A stretch of DNA of 64,000 nt from QHXM01 sp963697975 (GCA_963697975.1 OY969111.1:3286001-3350000); one strand, 5' to 3'. Counted from the stretch's first letter, positions 1 through 8,478 are shown. Program-made: numbers and translations. The notes: generated by a model from the sequence alone, not told the origin.

Positions 1-7
1 ACCGATT

Positions 8-89
8 AAAGGCACTCCCGCAGCGATGCGGGTTCGCAAAGCCAGGAGTCTCCGAAGCCTTGCCGCTTCAGAGATCGTCCGGTTACCGA
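8..89 (+). promoter_or_regulatory. c-di-GMP-I (GEMM) riboswitch aptamer
   Basis: The stretch carries the hallmarks of the GEMM-I aptamer. GGCA at 11-14 is followed by a CCCGCA/TGCGGG stem capped by the GNRA tetraloop GCGA, then the near-invariant CGCAAAGCC, a second stem (GGAGTCTC with GAGA near 71-74) and the terminal CGGTTACCGA. It lies directly upstream of the large secreted propeller protein, whose ATG at 106 follows within 20 bases, so control may be on translation or transcription of that gene. GEMM-I riboswitches bind cyclic di-GMP; a subset binds 3',3'-cGAMP, and I cannot assign the specificity from reading alone. Confidence 0.82.
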
Positions 90-105
90 AGTGAGGTTCA
101 ACTTG

Positions 106-2772
106 ATGATTTCCGCACGCACGCACGAGCGTCTTGGTGCTCGTTCCTTCCTCTCCATCCTTCTTTTCTTCTCACTCCTGATTGCCTGCTTAGCCCAGAC
201 GCAGACGGCGCGTGCCCAATCGGTCGCGCCCGGCATCAAGACAGATCACAAGATTTATGCAGAGCCGACGCTGCCCGTATTGCCGCGAGCCGGAGGGAAG
301 TTCATTGATCCGGTCTTCGGGTCAGAGATCATGCGCGCGACGGATGAAGCGGATGGGCCTGCGCCGGGCTTGAGCACCTATTACTCACACTGGCCGACTT
401 TCAATTGCAACAACACACGGATTCTCATCCGCAAAGGCGACTCGGGCGACGCCATCATCAAGCAGTTCGATCCCGCCAATTTCACTCTGGGCGCAGGCTA
501 CGTCACCTTGCCCAGTTCGCTTCCCGGTGGCGGTGGGCCACAGTGGGAATCCGCCATCTGGTCGAACACGGACCCGAACATCATCTACACGTTTCCCAGC
601 TACTGGGACGGTGGAATGAAGCTCTTCACCTATAACATCTCGACCAAAGTGTTCACGCTGATTAAAGATTTGAACTTTCTGGGAAATGGAAGCGGCAAAG
701 ACTACCTCATGCAGATGTATATGTCGGCTGATGAAGATGTCTTCTGCTGGCTGCATCATCGTCAGGGCAACGAGGGCGAACCCGTAGGCTACATCGTCTA
801 CAAGCGCTCGACCGACAAAGTGTTATTTAACAACCCGTCGAATGTTTATGTGGGCGGCATCAATGAAGTGCATGTGGACAAGTCAGGCAAGTGGCTGCAA
901 ATCGTCATCCCGACGAAGCAGGCTGATGGAACGAGCACGCGCTTTCTAAATTTGCAGACGGGACAGTATCAGCTTTTGACCAGAGAAGTGGATCACCCGC
1001 CGGGGCATGGTGATCTGGGGACAGAGACCATTGCCGGTTTTGACAATTATGCGGATGGCATCTCGCTTCGGAATCTCAACAACGTCCATTCATATTTTCA
1101 GTTGATGACCTTTAAGACCGAAAGCGGAGCGTTGGATTGGACGAACGACTTTCACGGCTCGATGCTGGCCGATGATGAAAGATGGCTGACCATCGGCACG
1201 TATGACGAGTCGGATGATCCCGGCTTGCCCGAGTCAGGCGTCTTTGAAGACGAGATTATCCAGGTAGCTCTGGACGGCAGCCAACGCATCCGCCGCATTT
1301 GCCACACGCGCATGAACTATGATGGCCGGACGGAGACGACCGGCTACTGGGCGACACCGAAACCGACCATCAGCAAAGATGGGCGATACATCGCTTTCAA
1401 CTCTAACTGGGAGAACAGCGGCAGGTACGATCTCTTCATCGTCAGGGTCGAGCCGGATGGCTCTGTCCCGCCGCCGCCACCGACACCAACCCCGACACCA
1501 ACTCCGACGCCGACGCCAACGCCGACGCCAACGCCGACGCCAACCCCAACGCCAACTCCCACACCTACACCTACGCCAACGCCGACACCGACACCGACCG
1601 CGACTCCGACTCCGACTCCGACGCCAACCCCGTCGCTGGTTTCGCCTGCGCTTGTCTCCAATGCTTATGTGACCGCTTCAACCTTAGCGGTGACGACGAA
1701 TAACTCGGCGGAGCAGATCAATCTTCTGTCAACGAACATCCATCAGGCTTACAGCGTTTTCTACAATGAGTCCAGTCGCTTCACTACGGCGAGCCAGATT
1801 GATAGCGGATTGCGCGCCGCGCTCTATTTCTCGCGTGCCGCTTCCGCGCTGACTGCGGCTAATGCTCTGTCGTCCGGCGTGCAGAGTCGTTTGCAGATAG
1901 CTGCGGCTCAACTCGCGCAGGTCGCAAATATGATGCAGTCGGGCACTAGCAGCGTCGCAACTTCGGGCTTTAGCTCTCATGCGGTCATCGTCGCCCCTGC
2001 TCCTGTCATCGGGATAGGAGATATCCGCTCCAGCGCCAACCTTGAACCGGCTATCAGCCAGGGAAGTCTGGGCACAATCCTCATCCTCGCTAATCCTGTC
2101 GTCAGCCCGTTGGCAGCGCAAACCAGCGTCGCTACGCTGTCGGCGGACGGCTCATTACCTTACGAGCTATCGGGAGTCAGTGTGACTATCGCAGGTAAGG
2201 CTGCTCCGATCATCTCCGTTTCGCCATCGCAGGTCAGCTTCTACGTTCCGAACAACATTGCCACAGGCGTTATCGAATTCCTCGTCACTTCGCAGGATGG
2301 TCATGTCTCGCAGGGGACGACCTACGTCGCTCCGTCTGTTGCCGTTCCAGCTATTTTCACAGCGAACGCAAACGGAACCGGTGCAGGTGTGGTCTTGAAC
2401 GCCACGACCTACGAGCGTGGCAGTTTCGATGTCAGTGTCCCGACCAATCTTGGGACGGACAAACGAACGCGCCTGATGGTGATGGCCACCGGCCTCAGCA
2501 GCGGCGCGGTCAATAGCAACACGGCCAACGATATTCGCGTCGGCTCAAACACGATTCTGAATCTTGCCGAATCGGTCGCGGTTCAGGCACGCACGCGCGA
2601 CGGGCGAACCTTCTCTCTGCCGGTCGAGTATGCCGGTCAGTCAGGCAGTTTCCCCGGTCTGGAACAGGTCAACGTCGTGCTGCTTCCTGAGCTACAGGGG
2701 GCGGGTGACGTTGACTTGACGATCATCGTCGGCGCCCAGCGGAGCAACGTTGCCCGCGTAACCATCAGGTAA
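106..2772 (+). CDS. Secreted beta-propeller protein with Pro-Thr linker and TIGR03437-type C-terminal domain
   Basis: About 888 residues. A signal peptide (hydrophobic SFLSILLFFSLLIACLA, cleavage near ARA-QS) shows export. Residues about 40-450 look like a WD40/TolB-type propeller (repeated SKDGRYIAFNSNW-like and DDERWLTIG strands). A proline/threonine-proline tract of about 55 residues follows, then a helical Ala/Ser-rich segment, and the last 230 residues match the Solibacter-type C-terminal domain (GTILILANPVV, SQVSFYVPNNI, GLEQVNVVL) common in Acidobacteriota secreted proteins. The ATG at 106 is preferred over GTG at 91 because GAGG at 92-95 is well spaced and GTG 91 abuts the riboswitch. 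It is probably a cell-surface or extracellular protein under c-di-GMP control; its ligand or substrate is unknown. Confidence 0.75.
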   Translation: MISARTHERLGARSFLSILLFFSLLIACLAQTQTARAQSVAPGIKTDHKIYAEPTLPVLPRAGGKFIDPVFGSEIMRATDEADGPAPGLSTYYSHWPTFNCNNTRILIRKGDSGDAIIKQFDPANFTLGAGYVTLPSSLPGGGGPQWESAIWSNTDPNIIYTFPSYWDGGMKLFTYNISTKVFTLIKDLNFLGNGSGKDYLMQMYMSADEDVFCWLHHRQGNEGEPVGYIVYKRSTDKVLFNNPSNVYVGGINEVHVDKSGKWLQIVIPTKQADGTSTRFLNLQTGQYQLLTREVDHPPGHGDLGTETIAGFDNYADGISLRNLNNVHSYFQLMTFKTESGALDWTNDFHGSMLADDERWLTIGTYDESDDPGLPESGVFEDEIIQVALDGSQRIRRICHTRMNYDGRTETTGYWATPKPTISKDGRYIAFNSNWENSGRYDLFIVRVEPDGSVPPPPPTPTPTPTPTPTPTPTPTPTPTPTPTPTPTPTPTPTPTPTATPTPTPTPTPSLVSPALVSNAYVTASTLAVTTNNSAEQINLLSTNIHQAYSVFYNESSRFTTASQIDSGLRAALYFSRAASALTAANALSSGVQSRLQIAAAQLAQVANMMQSGTSSVATSGFSSHAVIVAPAPVIGIGDIRSSANLEPAISQGSLGTILILANPVVSPLAAQTSVATLSADGSLPYELSGVSVTIAGKAAPIISVSPSQVSFYVPNNIATGVIEFLVTSQDGHVSQGTTYVAPSVAVPAIFTANANGTGAGVVLNATTYERGSFDVSVPTNLGTDKRTRLMVMATGLSSGAVNSNTANDIRVGSNTILNLAESVAVQARTRDGRTFSLPVEYAGQSGSFPGLEQVNVVLLPELQGAGDVDLTIIVGAQRSNVARVTIR
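1467..1634. repeat. Hexanucleotide (Pro-Thr) microsatellite in coding sequence
   Basis: Imperfect tandem CCNACN units encode a proline run followed by about 25 Thr-Pro dipeptides, interrupted once by Ala. Gain or loss of one unit keeps the reading frame, so the linker length can vary without destroying the protein. Confidence 0.9.
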
Positions 2773-2800
2773 ACGAGCGGCATCAATTGTCGTCCATGTA

Positions 2801-2850
2801 AGCAAGAAGGAGATGAGCGGCTCGGGGCAACCTCTCCTTCTTGCTTTTCT
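2801..2850 (+). terminator. Rho-independent terminator after the propeller gene
   Basis: A 13-bp perfect stem (AGCAAGAAGGAGA pairing with TCTCCTTCTTGCT) with a loop of about 19 nt is followed by TTTCT, 28 bases after the stop codon. The remaining 2851-3059 is AT-richer and presumably holds the promoter for the flippase gene; no convincing box could be fixed. Confidence 0.85.
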
Positions 2851-3059
2851 CATGAGCGAAATTCAATTTTGCATCGAGCTACCCACCGCTGATTCTTCAA
2901 ACAGATTTACAGTAGAGATTGGTGCTAAAATACGAACGACGTGCGGAGCCAAGTAACCGCGCGCCTGTTTTCCAAATTCCCCGTCTCTTAATGTAAGTTT
3001 CCCGGCTGTGCTTAACCGGCTTCAATTCTTTGTTGACCTTAAGACACGAAGCGTAGACG

Positions 3060-4616
3060 ATGTCCGAGACACCCTTAGCTAACCGGCAGCGCTCAGACGT
3101 TGATGATCCTGACAGGCATTTTCGCACGGATCATCTAAAGGACGGTCTGGGTCGTCGTTCTGCGCGTGCCGGTGCGGTCACGCTCTCGACGCAAATCTTC
3201 AAGTTCATGCTGGCTACGGCGTCAGCCATCGTGATGGCGCGTCTGCTCACGCCCAAAGACTTTGGCCTCATCGCGATGGTCGCCATTCTCGTCAACTTCG
3301 TCGGGATGTTTCAATACATGGGACTTTCGACGGCGACCATTCAATGGGCTGAACTCAACCACAACCAAGTCAGCACGCTCTTCTGGATTAACATGGCGCT
3401 CAGCACGGCCATCATGTTAATCATGATAGCCATCTCGCCTGCCGTCGCGTGGTTCTATCAGGAGCCGCGCTTAATCTGGATCACCATCGGCTACTCTTTC
3501 AGCGTCTTCCTGATGGGCCTGGAAATCCAGCACGAAGCGTTGCTCAACCGGCAGATGCGCTTCGGTGTGCTGGCGGTGATTGATGTAGCTGCCCTCGTTC
3601 TGGGGTTAACGGCGGCGATGTTGTCCGCATGGTACGGTGCGGGCTACTGGGCTTTGGTGATTAACCAGTGGGTGACAGCGATAGCCAGAGCCATCGGGGT
3701 TTGGAGTGCGTGCAAGTGGCGACCGGGGCTGCCAGTGCGCGGGTGTGGCGTGCGCCCGATGCTTTCATACGGGGGGAATTTCACCGGCACAAACCTGATG
3801 GTCTATTTCAGTCGCAATCTGGACAATACATTGATCGGTAAGTTCTGGGGGTCTCAGCAACTGGGTCTTTATAACAAGGCTTATCAAATCCTGCTCTTAC
3901 CCATCCAGCAAATCGCCAACCCGATTGCCAATGTCGCCATGCCCGCCCTGAGCCTGCTGGCCAAGACACCGGAACGCTACAGAGAAGCCTACTTAAACAT
4001 CATCGAGAAACTGGCGATGATTACCATGCCCGGCGTGGTCTTTATGATTGGCACTTCCGATTGGCTGGTCTTGTTCCTCTTAGGGCCACAATGGGTCGAG
4101 ACCGGACGCATCTTTATGCTGCTCGGGATTGCCGCCGTCATTCAACCTGTGAGCAGAACATGCTGGTGGCTCTTCGCCACACAGGGTCGCGTGCGCGACA
4201 TGTTCCACTGGAGTGTGATTGGCGGGATTATCGCCATCGCCTCGATTATTGCCGGTCTGCCCTGGGGAGCGGTCGGGGTGGCGGCCAGTTACGCCGTCAC
4301 AGACCTCCTTCTATACACTCCGCTGCTCTTCTGGTTCGCCGGGCGCAAGGGGGCGATTCGCACGCGCGATTTCTATCGCACGATGGCTCCCTCTGTCTGC
4401 GCCTCCATTTGTGCTCTGGCGGTCTTGCTCGTCTCCCGTCAGTGGCTGGCGTTGATTCATCCGGCTATACTCCGGCTGGCTGTCGCTTTTGCGCTGACGG
4501 CAATCGTTTCTCTGGCAGTGTTTGCGATTCTCCCGGCAGGACGACTGGCGATTCAAAATTTCAAGGAAATATTCCTGCTCTTGATTAGAAATAAGAAGTC
4601 GGAATCCGCTGCCTAG
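3060..4616 (+). CDS. Wzx/WzxC-type polysaccharide flippase (MOP superfamily)
   Basis: 518 residues with about 12-14 hydrophobic segments. The N-terminal ARLLTPKDFGLIAM motif is typical of the lipopolysaccharide biosynthesis/oligosaccharide flippase family. Such proteins move lipid-linked polysaccharide repeat units across the inner membrane. The neighbouring deacetylase and the exosortase/EPS genes downstream fit a role in exopolysaccharide assembly. The start ATG has only a weak ribosome binding site. The gene reads through to a Lys/Ser-rich cytoplasmic tail and shows no sign of damage. Confidence 0.85.
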   Translation: MSETPLANRQRSDVDDPDRHFRTDHLKDGLGRRSARAGAVTLSTQIFKFMLATASAIVMARLLTPKDFGLIAMVAILVNFVGMFQYMGLSTATIQWAELNHNQVSTLFWINMALSTAIMLIMIAISPAVAWFYQEPRLIWITIGYSFSVFLMGLEIQHEALLNRQMRFGVLAVIDVAALVLGLTAAMLSAWYGAGYWALVINQWVTAIARAIGVWSACKWRPGLPVRGCGVRPMLSYGGNFTGTNLMVYFSRNLDNTLIGKFWGSQQLGLYNKAYQILLLPIQQIANPIANVAMPALSLLAKTPERYREAYLNIIEKLAMITMPGVVFMIGTSDWLVLFLLGPQWVETGRIFMLLGIAAVIQPVSRTCWWLFATQGRVRDMFHWSVIGGIIAIASIIAGLPWGAVGVAASYAVTDLLLYTPLLFWFAGRKGAIRTRDFYRTMAPSVCASICALAVLLVSRQWLALIHPAILRLAVAFALTAIVSLAVFAILPAGRLAIQNFKEIFLLLIRNKKSESAA

Positions 4617-4658
4617 TATCTAAAGACAAAAGCCATCATTCAAGATATCTAACAGATC

Positions 4659-5705
4659 ATGATGCTCAAAAGGTTCAAGCGAGCAGCACTCAATTCCCTC
4701 AAAACATCTGGACTCTTTTCAGTTGTGAGAAATAGCCGTTGGCGCAGAGAGCGACTTCTGATTCTCGCCTATCACGGCATCTCCCTGGACGACGAGCACG
4801 AGTGGGACGGCTCGCTCTACATGAAGGCCGATCTCTTCAGGCGTAGAATGCAGTTGCTCAAAGATTCAAGCTGTACGGTGCTGCCTCTCGCGGAAGCTAT
4901 AGAGCGTCTCTATGCGGGTGACTTGCCTGACAGGTGCGTGGCGCTGACCTTTGACGATGGCAACTACGATTTTTACAAAGAGGCGCATCCCATCCTTCAG
5001 GAGTTTAGCTTTCCCGTGACGGTTTACCTGACGACCTTTTATTCTCACTACAACAAGCCCGTGTTCGATGTCGTCTCTTCTTATTTGCTCTGGAAGGGAA
5101 GAAACGCGCGGCTTGATTTAAGAGGAATCACAGGGGAGGCGTTGCAGGTAGATTTAGCGGACGAGGCGGCGCGTGACATGGCTGTGGGTGCATTGCGAAG
5201 GTTCGCCCGCGAGAATAAATTGTCGGCGGAAGAAAAAGATTCGCTCATGGCTTCGGTGGCAGAGCAACTGAAGATAGATTACGACGCACTCGTCGCCAGG
5301 CGTCTTCTGCAAATTCTCTCGCCCGACGAGGTCAAGACTCTCGCCGCAGACGGGGTGGATTTTCAACTCCACACGCATCGCCATCGCACGCCTCTGAATC
5401 GCTCGCTGTTTCTACGTGAGATTGAAGACAACCGGAAGAGCATACAGGCCATGACGAATGCTTCGTCTATCTCGCACTTCTGTTATCCGAGCGGAGTTTA
5501 TGATGAAGCCTTTCTTCCCTGGCTTGAGGAGGCGGGCGTCGCTTCCGCGACGACGTGCGACACAGGCTTCGCTTCGCGGCAATCCAATTCTTTGCTGCTG
5601 CCCAGATTGCTGGACGTTTCAGGATTGTCCGACATCGAATTTGAAGGCTGGCTGACGGGCGTCTCCGCTGCTCTGCCGCGCAGGCAGGAACATAAGAGGG
5701 CGTAA
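4659..5705 (+). CDS. Polysaccharide deacetylase (NodB-homology, CE4 family)
   Basis: 348 residues. LILAYHGIS near residue 30 and LTFDDGNYDF near residue 95 are the first conserved CE4 motifs; the two aspartates are the catalytic base and a metal ligand. FQLHTHRHRTPL near residue 235 supplies the His metal ligands (HxxxH-type) and CYPSGVYD the Arg/Tyr-loop equivalent. No signal peptide is obvious, so it may act on lipid-linked or cytoplasmic precursors, as do XrtA-locus deacetylases. It lies 42 bases after the flippase on the same strand, probably in one transcript. ATG 4659 and ATG 4662 are both possible starts. Confidence 0.87.
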   Translation: MMLKRFKRAALNSLKTSGLFSVVRNSRWRRERLLILAYHGISLDDEHEWDGSLYMKADLFRRRMQLLKDSSCTVLPLAEAIERLYAGDLPDRCVALTFDDGNYDFYKEAHPILQEFSFPVTVYLTTFYSHYNKPVFDVVSSYLLWKGRNARLDLRGITGEALQVDLADEAARDMAVGALRRFARENKLSAEEKDSLMASVAEQLKIDYDALVARRLLQILSPDEVKTLAADGVDFQLHTHRHRTPLNRSLFLREIEDNRKSIQAMTNASSISHFCYPSGVYDEAFLPWLEEAGVASATTCDTGFASRQSNSLLLPRLLDVSGLSDIEFEGWLTGVSAALPRRQEHKRA

Positions 5706-5855
5706 ATAAAGTTGACTCACCTGACACATATTTAGTTTTGCTGTAGATGGCGGTAAAAGTCATCTATCCGACTGATTAGGCGGCTGTTTGGCAGGAATAA
5801 AAAAGAATGCGCCCAAATGGGCATCTTTACAGGCGGAAAATAGTACGTCTAATAA

Positions 5856-5864
5856 GCGTTAGGC
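5856..5864 (+). other. Integron-like recombination core (GCGTTAGGC) heading the cassette array
   Basis: GTTAGGC at 5858-5864 fits the integron core consensus GTTRRRY and stands 35 bases before the DinB-like gene. No good inverse core (RYYYAAC) pairs with it within 140 bases upstream; GCCCAAA at 5811 is the nearest. It could be an attI-like simple site or the surviving 3' half of an older attC. The other bases of 5706-5898 show nothing further. Confidence 0.45.
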
Positions 5865-5898
5865 TGCTTACAAGCTAAGATGAACGTAGGAGAAGTTG

Positions 5899-6372
5899 AT
5901 GAGCAATACAACAACCTTAATAGCCGCCTTAGAAAATGCCCCTGGCATTATCATTCCCCTGATTCGTGAGGTGCCGCCCCAGTACCTGAAGCGTCGGCCC
6001 AGCCCGACGAAATGGTCCGCTTATGAACATGCTTGTCATCTCTCCGGCAGTGATGGGCCATTCCTCGCGCGCCTCGACTTGATGTTATCTGCTCCCGCGC
6101 CTTTTATAAGGTCCATCCTTAATTCTCCAGAGGTGGAATCGGGAGCGCTCCTTAACATTGATTTAGACGAAGCACTCGACCGGTATGTGAGAGAGCGAGC
6201 CAGTCTGGTCAAGAGGCTGAAGGAACTATCGGTGGAGGACTGGCAGCGCACGGCAGAGCATGAAGCATTCAGTCATTATTCGGTATGGATCATGTTCCGA
6301 CATCTGCTGACGCACGAGATGTTTCATGCCTACAGGATTGAAGAATTGCTGCTCAAGAAGGACTGGGAATAG
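5899..6372 (+). CDS. DinB-superfamily protein (first cassette)
   Basis: 157 residues forming a predicted four-helix bundle. The motifs KWSAYEHACHL near residue 38-48 and FRHLLTHEMFHAYRIEEL near the C-terminus give the three-histidine metal site of the DinB/YfiT family. Members are metal-dependent enzymes, often thiol-S-transferases or hydrolases; the substrate here cannot be named. The start is ATG 5899 with AGGAGA 6-11 bases upstream. The gene has lower GC than the flanking polysaccharide genes and is followed by an attC-like site 22 bases after its stop, which is standard cassette geometry. Confidence 0.8.
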   Translation: MSNTTTLIAALENAPGIIIPLIREVPPQYLKRRPSPTKWSAYEHACHLSGSDGPFLARLDLMLSAPAPFIRSILNSPEVESGALLNIDLDEALDRYVRERASLVKRLKELSVEDWQRTAEHEAFSHYSVWIMFRHLLTHEMFHAYRIEELLLKKDWE

Positions 6373-6394
6373 GTAGATGCTACAGCAGGTCGCC

Positions 6395-6488
6395 GCCTAA
6401 CCAGTCGTTGGACCGGAGCGCGGCGAGCGAGACAAAGTATCCTTCCGCCAATGTTGTTCGCCGCACCCGGTCAACTCCGGCGTTGGGC
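6395..6488 (+). other. attC-like recombination site 1
   Basis: The site starts with GCCTAAC (R'') and ends with GTTGGGC (R'), 94 bp in all. The inner boxes pair as GTTGGACCGG against the complement of CCGGTCAAC, with one unpaired extra G on one side. This is the extrahelical-base asymmetry that integron integrases read in folded bottom-strand attC. It sits immediately downstream of the DinB-like gene. Confidence 0.8.
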
Positions 6489-6503
6489 GCTTGCTAGTAT
6501 CAC

Positions 6504-7037
6504 ATGAGATTTGAATATAATACATACGTTGTTTTAGACATGCCTCCACTCATCTGGGAGCATGTCAAATCCATCCGTGAGCGATTTTCTTCGCCCCTGA
6601 CTATTCTGCCTGTTGAAATAACAGTGATCGGTTCTTCCGGTATTGGAACATTCCATAAAGAACAAGAAATAGATGCTGCGTTCGAGCTTATTGATTCGGT
6701 GGCAGCCAAATTCGCGCCATTCACAACAGCTTTCCGCAGAGTCACCACATTCCCAAACACTGGTGTCTTCTACTATGAGCCGAACGATCCACACCCATTC
6801 ATCGAATTGCAAAGTGAAATAGTTTCTACCGGATTAAAATTCAATGAAAGTCCTTTCCCGTTTACGCCACATTGCACAATCGTAAGGTTCGATAATCCGT
6901 CTCAAGAATTGGTTGATGAAATTTTGTCGCTGCCAGTTCCAAGAGAACCGTTTACGTTGAATGCGCTGTCGATCTATTCTCTGGATGGGTATGACTGTCG
7001 GCTTTTGCACAAGGTAGAATTAAGCGGAAGCAGATAG
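6504..7037 (+). CDS. 2H phosphoesterase / 2'-5' RNA ligase-like protein (second cassette)
   Basis: 177 residues with the two-lobed LigT-like fold expected of the 2H family. The second signature is intact (PHCTIV, H123 and T125). The first signature reads EITVIG, with Glu38 where the family has His. Canonical members cleave or form 2',3'-cyclic or 2'-5' phosphodiester bonds using both His residues, so this protein may be catalytically altered or act by binding. It is AT-rich relative to the neighbourhood and begins 16 bases after attC-like site 1. An attC-like site follows its stop by 33 bases. Confidence 0.72.
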   Translation: MRFEYNTYVVLDMPPLIWEHVKSIRERFSSPLTILPVEITVIGSSGIGTFHKEQEIDAAFELIDSVAAKFAPFTTAFRRVTTFPNTGVFYYEPNDPHPFIELQSEIVSTGLKFNESPFPFTPHCTIVRFDNPSQELVDEILSLPVPREPFTLNALSIYSLDGYDCRLLHKVELSGSR

Positions 7038-7070
7038 AAAACGAAGGCAGCCTTATGCATATAATGCCGC

Positions 7071-7173
7071 GCCCAACAACTCATTGAACGGGAGCGCGAG
7101 TTAGCTTGGATTTCATCGTCGACTTGTCCGTAATGACATTGAATGCGCGCCCGGTTAATTCGGACATTCGGTG
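7071..7173 (+). other. attC-like recombination site 2
   Basis: The site has R'' GCCCAAC, an inner box ATTGAACGGGAGCGCG pairing imperfectly with CGCGCCCGGTTAAT, and a degenerate terminal core (ATTCGGT instead of GTTRRRY). It is about 103 bp long. The inner stem keeps the extra unpaired base. The decayed right core suggests that recombination at this boundary is now weak or lost. Confidence 0.62.
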
Positions 7174-7220
7174 CTTGCTTTAAATGCAGCTACAGAATAT
7201 TTGAGATATAATTTTGTGCC

Positions 7221-8213
7221 GTGAGCAAGAAGATTAAATTGCTGTTTATCGCCGCTAATCCGACAGATGTTTCAAGGTTACGTCAGGATGAGGAACTGCA
7301 TGAGATTAGCAAAAGCATTCGCATGAGTGGCAGTAGCAATTCGATCAATCTGATTTCAGAATGGGCTGTCAGGCCTGCCGACTTGCAGGATGCTCTGCTC
7401 AGATACAGACCTCATATCGTTCATATTAGTGCTCATTCGGGCAAAGAGGGGGGGATTTGGCTCGAAAGAGATGATATCGCCAGCTCGCGCGCGATCTCGC
7501 ATCTCACGGCGACGCAGACGAGCACAGGCGCGCGGGCGAACTTCTTCTCGCAAACATTGGAAGCGCGGAGCGGAGGGGCGGCAGACTTTTCTCTCCAAGA
7601 AAAGAGCTGCGAAGAGGAGAAATTGCGAGGAGTCAGTGTGCATTCTTTAACGGGATTATTCAGTGCTTTAAAGGGTAACATACAATTGGTGTTTCTGAAT
7701 TCGTGCTATACGGAGCAGCCAGCAGCAGCGATTAGCCAGTTCATTAACTACACTATAGGAATAAGCACGTTGATCGGGGATAAGGCCGCAACAATACTTG
7801 CCGCATCTTTTTATAGTCGGCTTGCCTCTGGGTTATCAGTTAAAACATCTTTCGAGTTGGCAGTGAATCATTTAGAACTTCTAAATGACCCTCATGCAGA
7901 GTCCCCCTTGCTTTTCGTAAGGGAAGGCATTAGTTGCTCGAAACCCTTTATGGGAAAATCTAAGCGAAATTTTTCAGCTTTGAAGATTAAAGGAAATGCA
8001 GAAGAAAGAACTAATAGTTTAATAATAACAGACCAGATTAGAGGAGTAGCAGCCAACTCATCTATTGGCGTAAAGAAAAATAAGAAAAAGAAGGATAACA
8101 AGAAAGTTACAAACAAACGATTATTGGCAGAAGCAGATAAAGGTGATATTGGTAATTTGCTATTGGAGTTAAAATCTTTGCTAGAGCGATTGTATATCAA
8201 AATATCTGAGTAA
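7221..8213 (+). CDS. CHAT-domain (caspase-like) protein (third cassette)
   Basis: 330 residues. The caspase/separase-like fold is indicated by KIKLLFIAANPTD at the N-terminus, the catalytic His in VHISAHSG (H72) and the catalytic Cys in FLNSCYTEQ (C162), followed by GDKAATILAASFYSRLASG. CHAT proteases act in bacterial immunity and regulated cell death, usually cleaving a partner protein. The tail of about 80 residues is Lys-rich, including a KKNKKKKDNKK stretch, and ends in a predicted helix. It starts at GTG 7221. A GC-rich stretch encoding roughly residues 88-135 lies between the two catalytic motifs in an otherwise AT-rich gene. The cassette has no second gene, so any target must be elsewhere. 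Confidence 0.82.
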   Translation: MSKKIKLLFIAANPTDVSRLRQDEELHEISKSIRMSGSSNSINLISEWAVRPADLQDALLRYRPHIVHISAHSGKEGGIWLERDDIASSRAISHLTATQTSTGARANFFSQTLEARSGGAADFSLQEKSCEEEKLRGVSVHSLTGLFSALKGNIQLVFLNSCYTEQPAAAISQFINYTIGISTLIGDKAATILAASFYSRLASGLSVKTSFELAVNHLELLNDPHAESPLLFVREGISCSKPFMGKSKRNFSALKIKGNAEERTNSLIITDQIRGVAANSSIGVKKNKKKKDNKKVTNKRLLAEADKGDIGNLLLELKSLLERLYIKISE

Positions 8214-8304
8214 CGCGGGTCAAGAATCGACTGTGGAAAGTATTTTATTGTAAGCAATCTGGGAGAACAAAAGTATTTGTAACGCAGTTTGTGTCAGTCA
8301 CGCC

Positions 8305-8410
8305 GCCCCGAACAACCCATACAACCGGAGCGGAAATAGCGTTGCCTTCATCCGCAAGGCTCGGATACTTGGTCAGATTCTTCCGCGCCCGGTTAATCCG
8401 CGCGTTGGGC
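8305..8410 (+). other. attC-like recombination site 3
   Basis: The site has CCCGAAC as a slightly degenerate R'', inner box ACAACCGGAGCGG pairing with CCGCGCCCGGTTAAT, and an intact terminal core GTTGGGC at 8404-8410. It is 106 bp long and lies 92 bases after the CHAT stop codon. After it the sequence returns to the polysaccharide locus. Confidence 0.72.
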
Positions 8411-8461
8411 GGCAAGAGTTGCGAAGAAAGCCGACCTACTATTAACTGTGAGGCATGAACT

Positions 8462-8478
8462 CCTTTTTACTAAAAAGG
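8462..8478 (-). terminator. Weak hairpin at the end of the asparagine-synthase-like gene
   Basis: CCTTTTT and AAAAAGG pair around a 3-nt loop and overlap the minus-strand stop codon. The stem is A/T-rich, so it is a weak candidate. Confidence 0.3.

Noticed and set aside
1344..1661. Open frame on the minus strand with a long Gly-Val repeat
   Set aside because: It is the complement of the Pro-Thr tract in the propeller gene and has no binding site or domain.
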